From the NCBI RefSeq assembly GCF_014905175.1, contig NC_057788.1, forward strand, positions 22,228,154 through 22,292,153: a stretch of 64,000 bases of DNA, read 5' to 3'. This DNA is from Aphidius gifuensis. Lineage: Eukaryota > Arthropoda > Insecta > Hymenoptera > Braconidae. Position numbers and translations under genes: made by a program. Within the stretch, counting starts at the first letter, position 1. Each line of letters starts with the position of its first letter. Below the pieces are notes generated by a model. The model ran no database searches and had not been told where the DNA came from. It saw only the letters and a program-made list of their open reading frames with translations. Below, piece after piece: positions 58,956 to 64,000 of the stretch.

Positions 58956-59741
58956 TTACTGTCCTTCTTTGAAATACTCTTTTAATGTATTACTAAATCT
59001 TTTGCTGTATTTAACAAATTCTCTTTTTCTTTGATCCAATGCTTGCTTACCAGCAATACCAGGAATAAAGGCAGTTATTTCATTCACAGCATCAAGTAAT
59101 TTTTTAATAGCACTTGCAATTTCCCTAAATAATAACAAAATAATTAATAAACAATTTACGAAATATCATAAATCAATTGTTAAAACATACTTAATTGTTT
59201 CTAAAAATGTTTTACGATCAGTTATTTCATCTGGAATTCTGCTGAGTATTCTTTTTAATGCAGTTGATTTACGATTTAATTCTTGAAATGCATCTTCAGA
59301 TCTTGATGAACGATATTCAATTGCTGTAATTTAAATGATTTTTATATATTAATTAAATTAGACACATTGATAATCAAGATGTTTAAATAAAAGATTCATA
59401 TTTACCATCACAATCAGAAGCAACACCTTGAAGACGTAGTACACTTGCATTCATATCAAGATTAAGATCAGCTTTTCTAATAATACCAGATATTAAATCA
59501 TATGTTATACCAGGATGATTACTTTCAGCTTTTGAAAATGCTGATCTCAGTGTTTGTGCAGCAACCATATTATGTGACTCCAACTTTAATATAAAAATAC
59601 ATTGTTGACATCTTATTATTAGCAGCTACTTATTATCAATAAGTCAATAAAAAAAAAATATATAAATACCTTTGATAAAAGAGGTCTTAATATCACAGGA
59701 AGAACGAGTGATGTAACTGGTGTCTCATCTCCCATTGTCAT
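58956..59741 (-). CDS. Pdcd10: Programmed cell death 10 / CCM3
   Basis: Four minus-strand exons (59741-59670, 59583-59406, 59323-59191, 59124-58956), in phase, encode 183 aa (human 212). The N-terminal dimerisation helices include the LSKLESHNMVAAQTLRSAF match to LNAAQTLRAAF of CCM3. The C-terminal FAT-homology four-helix bundle ends KKLLDAVNE and REFVKYSKRFSNTLKEYFK, very close to human. CCM3 binds GCKIII kinases (Mst3/Stk25 type) and is part of the STRIPAK complex, acting in Golgi/cell polarity and, in Drosophila, tracheal tube growth. Start choice: the ATG gives MTMGDETP; a second in-frame ATG lies two codons later. Confidence 0.95.
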
Positions 59742-60705
59742 CGTTTATTATCTTAATATTTTTTGTCAATAATTATTTGGGTTTTTTTTATTGTTAATTG
59801 ATGTACAGTTTAACTGGAAGACGCTTTGATTTTTTGTTTAACAATACACACGTATTGTCAAATGATTTTAACAAATAATTTTTTTTTTCTTTTTTCTAGT
59901 AAGAATCAGCTGTTGTTGTTTAATGTTTATTATATTATTTAATAACAGTAAAAAAAAAAAAAAGCAATTTATTTAACAGACTAACGACACATTATTAATC
60001 AATTATTGTTATTTTTTTTTTTTTCTAATAAATAAATTAGAAATCTGGCAGCTGTCACAAGAAGTATAGGTGTTTACTCGTGTGTATATACAAAACTGCA
60101 AAAAATGAGGTTGCACTAGCATAGATGACTTTGTATGGGTGTGTAATAAGTTGTTTTTTTTTTTCTAACTGAATATTTTTTTTTTTTTTTTTTACTGATT
60201 AACAGGTAAACCAAGGTAAACACACGGTACAGGTAAAACAACAGTACATAATTTAACATACTGATGGCGCTTGTTGTTTCTTTTGGATTTTTATTTTTTG
60301 TTTTTGATTATAAACAATAAATATAAATAAACAATAAGTAAAATAGGATAGACAGTTGATAGATAAGATTATTATTAACAATAATGAAATATAATTTAAT
60401 AATTATTAGTTTAAATGAAGAGTGAAAGGCAGCATGATAAATCATGCTCGAATCCAAAAACTCCAAAAAGTCAAAATAATTTTAAACAATAAACATTGAT
60501 ATATTTATAATAAAAAATATTATTCAAAAACGTATAACAACACGCAGGTATAGTTTATAATATTTACTTTAAAAAAGAGCATTAAAATAATATTAATTTC
60601 AACGTTAAACTTTGACAACAAGCCGGTGCATATCAACAAGTGTTTGACAAGATTTTAGTTGGAGTTATTTTCATTGATTGATGAAAAAGAAAATAAACAT
60701 CACCA
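59742..60705. promoter_or_regulatory. Divergent upstream region of PDCD10 and O-glucosyltransferase
   Basis: 964 bp. It holds T runs, an ACAGGTAAAC-type direct repeat patch at 60204-60240 and one isolated CTCF-like core, TGATGGCGCTTG, at 60263-60274. The pair is head-to-head, so promoters for both genes should lie here. Confidence 0.45.
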
Positions 60706-62560
60706 ATGGATTTTGTTGTGTTATTATTTTTTGTAATATACTGCTTGTCAACATCATCAAGTGAACAACATGACAACAAAAAGATTGATCCAAGCAAGAC
60801 CATTGCCTGGGGTCCAGGTTTATCACCATCAAGAATCACAATGAGAAGTAGATATTTCTTCCTTCAACTTATTCATACAGATGGAACAAAGTAAGTGCCA
60901 TTTCTTCAAACACCATGAAAATTCAATTGGTCATTCATGCAGAATATGGAAGAATATTTTGGACTGCAAAGATGGAAGTTTTATTATTCGTTATCGTGTG
61001 TATGAGACGTGCTATGATCTCTCTATCAAAGTCAGGGTGAAGAATCAAATCATCCATTCAGCCTCGAGCCTTTCAAAAGGTAACTATTATCAACAAACTT
61101 ACCTAAATAAATTGTCTATTTACAAAAGAAGATTGTTTGATGATTTTTAGGTCCAGTTTATGAGGAAGAGTGTTACTGTCCTGTTGCCTCAATAAGTGAC
61201 TGGAAAAATCAAGCAGAATGTCAAGATAATTATCCAAAAATAATTGATGATATGAAGTCATTTGCTAGTATTGATTTTGATGTAGTTAGAAATCAAGTTA
61301 TCAAGGAATTTGATAGACCAACAAGTGTCAGCATTTGTCACTATGTCATCAAAAATAATAGGGTAATTATTAAGCCAGATTATTGTGTTTAATTATTGAT
61401 GTTTTTAAGACTTTTTAATGATGATGTTGATGATTGTTAATAGATTTATCGTAAATGTTATGGACAACATGTAGGATTTAAAATGTTTTCCGACTCAATT
61501 CTCTTGTCACTGGCAAGAAAAGTTGTTCTACCTGATGTGGAATTCTTCATGAACCTTGGTGATTGGCCCTTGGTCAAAAAAACAAAGACACCGTATCCAA
61601 TATTTTCTTGGTGTGGATCAGAAGACACTGGTGATATTATTTTTCCAACTTATGATATCACTGAGTCATCAATTGAAAATATGGGCAGGTAAATTTATTT
61701 AATTTTTAATTTATTCTGCAATTTTATTTACTGCTATTTTATTCAGGGTAATGCTGGATATGCTATCGGTGCAGGGCAACACTAAAGTCCCTTGGGAAAA
61801 AAAAATAAACAAAGTATTTTGGCGAGGAAGAGACTCGAGAAGAGAAAGACTTGATTTGATTGATATTGCCAGGAAAAATCCAGATTTATTTAATGTTTCG
61901 ATAACAAATTTCTTCTTTTTTCGTGATGAAATTGACAAGTATGGACCTGGTGAACGTCATGTGTCTTTTTTTGATTTTTTTAAGGTAATTATTATTTTTT
62001 AAAATAATTTTAGATAGATCCTTAATTTATTTTGATGTTATTTGGTGTTTTAGTATAAATATCAGCTGAATATTGATGGAACAGTTGCTGCATATCGTTT
62101 TCCTTATCTTCTTGCTGGTGATTCTCTGGTTTTTAAACAAGAGTCTGGCTACCATGAGTTTTTCTATGATCAAGTAAAACCGTACGAGCATTATGTTCCA
62201 GTCAAACATGACTTGAGTGATCTTGTTGAAAAAATAAACTGGGCTATTGATAATGATGATGAAGCTAGAAAAATTTCGAAAGCTGGAAGAGATTTGATGA
62301 GGAATATTGCTCTTCCTCGAGATATTTTTTGTTATCATTTGTCACTTCTTCATGTAAGTAGTCTCGAAGATTTATTAAATTATTAATGTTATTAATTTTC
62401 AAATTACTTGCTTAATTTTCAGGAGTGGAGTAGGAGGATTAAAAGTGAAATAAGAGTGCTGAAAGGAATGGAAGAAGTTCCTCAACCAGAACATAATTGT
62501 CCTTGTGTAAAAACTCGAGAGAGCAGTAAGGATAATGTTCAAACCAAAGATGAGTTATAG
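60706..62560 (+). CDS. ER protein O-glucosyltransferase (KDEL-containing, POGLUT2/3 type)
   Basis: Seven exons (60706-60890, 60943-61079, 61151-61362, 61444-61688, 61747-61984, 62054-62353, 62423-62560), in phase, give 484 aa; human KDELC1 is ~500. A signal peptide (residues 1-19) is followed by a filamin-like N-domain and the CAP10/glycosyltransferase domain (FMNLGDWPL, PIFSWCGSEDT, FWRGRDSRRERL, ISFFDFFK-like, NIDGTVAAYRFPYL). It ends in KDEL, an ER-retention signal. The family transfers glucose (or xylose) to EGF repeats of Notch-type proteins in the ER. Intron 1 is only 52 nt. Removing it loses a SCRIW motif present in another frame, so the exon 1/2 junction is doubtful. Confidence 0.9.
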
Positions 62561-63270
62561 AATAGACTTTAATTCTTGTTTGTAAATTTTATTTTTTATG
62601 GGGAGGGCCAGTTATAAAAGCTGATGGATTAAGTCGTTTGAGTAATTAAATGAGGGTGTAATTATTTATAGTATAATAGAGGGAAAATACGTGTTTCCAA
62701 CACCAGGTGTCGAAAGGTATTTTTTTTTTTTCAAAGGAAGTTTTATTACAAGAGTTAACATACTTGAACTTGTTAAAGATCGCGATGCAATATTCAGTGT
62801 TAATATTATCCATATTAACTAATTTTTATTGGATGCTAATTTCTATTTTATAAAGTTAGATTATAACTCATTGCAGGTCATTTAATATTTGCAGTTAAAT
62901 ACAAATAGTAACTTATTAAAAAGAGTTTTATTACACTGATGCAGATTAACAATATAGAATATGATGAATGATTATGATATCTCATGTATATCAAATATTA
63001 GATATTATACAATATTATCAGTTATAGCAGTGTGACTTATGTAGCAAGAATATCTATTCATTTTTATTTGTCTGATACACAAGTTAATCAACGATTAAAA
63101 TATACAACATACATTCTGTCCATCACGATTAATACAAGAAAAACCAATTTATAAATACTCGTCAATGAAAACCTATTGTAAATATGAAATGCATATTCCA
63201 CGTTCATCAGTGATTTGATTGTAAAGAAAATTCACCCTGTACTATCCTCTGAAAAAAATACAATTATGTA
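62561..63270. other. 3' flank, no gene seen; one degenerate B-repeat trace
   Basis: 710 bp downstream of the glucosyltransferase. At 62699-62721 the sequence AACACCAGGTGTCGAAAGGT recalls the start of the B satellite unit. The remainder is AT-rich. Confidence 0.45.
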
Positions 63271-63602
63271 AATAGATTACAATACAGAAAAATGTCATAG
63301 ACTGTTTATATTTCGGAAAGAATGATAGAAGTTTATCAGAAGACAAATTATTATTTAAATAGAATTTTTGATTCTAAATGTATTCAGTTTTCTTATTTAA
63401 AATCGTCGACTACATCTATAATGCATATTAATACAAAAAAAGAAAAATTGTTTATAAAAGATGATAAGAAAATAATATTCAACTGCTATGTACTAGTTTA
63501 AAGAATATTAAATTAAAGTTTTCTAGATTAAAAATAGTTATTAGTTGATTTCTTTTCATTTAACCAGTTCCAGTTAGTTAATAATATATAAAAAAAAAAA
63601 GT
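63271..63602 (+). mobile_element. Element end with ORF remnant, copy 2
   Basis: Inverted counterpart of 7185-7522, alignable over ~330 bp with small indels. The ORF fragment is recognisable (to a stop at 63499-63501) but interrupted by stops and indels upstream. It again reads toward an A-repeat array, which begins at 63603. Copy 2 has sequence upstream of 63271 that has no counterpart beside copy 1. Confidence 0.62.
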
Positions 63603-64000
63603 ATGGTAATTGAGCGAGACCTTCTTTGCTCATTCTATATTCCTAATACAAATCTAAATTTTTTCTAAGAATTTTTCAAAATATTTAGAATACCTCTTTG
63701 CTCATTCTATACTCCTAATAAAATTGGAATTTTTTTTTTTTTAATTTTCAAAAAAATAAGAATACCTCTTTGCTCATTCTATGTTCCTGATACTCAAAAT
63801 TTTTTTTTTCCACAAATATTTTGAAATTTTATAGAAAAAAAAATTTTCGAGTATCAGGAACATAGAATGAGCAAAGAGGTATTTCATATTTTTGAAAATA
63901 CCTCCTTGCCAATTCTATGTTCCTGATACTCGAATATTTTTTTTTCCACAAATATTTTGAAATTTTATAGAAAAAAAAAATTTCGAGTATCAGGAACATA
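63603..64000. repeat. A-type hairpin repeats (right window edge)
   Basis: At least six A cores (TTGCTCATTCTATGTTCCTG and reverse) with the same hairpin pairing and AT-rich spacers as 2430-7180. The array runs off the window end. Confidence 0.9.

Overview
The window is nuclear DNA of an insect. Coding genes are split by short GT-AG introns, base composition is very AT-rich with long A and T runs, and the gene set is animal: Piwi, RECK, mitoguardin, CCM3/PDCD10, ARPC5. Several features recall GC-poor parasitoid wasps such as aphidiine braconids: intronless secreted LRR genes, intronless MATH-BTB genes and extreme AT richness. No species call is possible from sequence alone.

Layout. 0.2-2.3 kb holds a GPI-type 5'-nucleotidase. 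2.4-7.2 kb is a satellite block of two related repeats: a short hairpin-forming A repeat and a ~121-125 bp B repeat. B units form a forward array of about 15 and then a reverse array of about 8, and each unit carries a CTCF-like core. Its right edge abuts a ~335 bp element end containing an ORF fragment (7185-7522). The same element end recurs in opposite orientation at 63271-63602, again next to A repeats, so a gene-rich 56 kb lies between two inverted copies. 7.6-15 kb is the fast-evolving part: a lipocalin, a MATH-BTB gene, two secreted LRR genes, and a duplicated flank with a decayed LRR fragment.

15.9-62.6 kb is mostly conserved housekeeping genes: mitochondrial P5C dehydrogenase, PRPF40, HROB, RECK, DDX46/Prp5, a Piwi-clade Argonaute, a thyroglobulin type-1 secreted protein, a second MATH-BTB gene, mitoguardin with an antisense unzipped-like gene nested in its 9.7 kb intron, a CS-domain protein, ARPC5, PDCD10 and an ER O-glucosyltransferase ending in KDEL. 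Many are in divergent pairs sharing 0.3-1.3 kb promoter regions.

Functional themes are splicing (PRPF40, DDX46), genome defence and repair (Piwi, HROB), extracellular or GPI-anchored proteins (5'-nucleotidase, RECK, unzipped-like, LRRs, lipocalin, thyroglobulin-type), and actin or organelle biology (ARPC5, mitoguardin, PDCD10). Points for a second look are the convergent CTCF-like satellite and its linked element, the nested gene, a textbook U12 AT-AC intron in ARPC5, two compensating frameshifts in PRPF40, and the odd exon 1/2 junction of the O-glucosyltransferase. All exon boundaries were read by eye from splice signals and phase, without transcript data.
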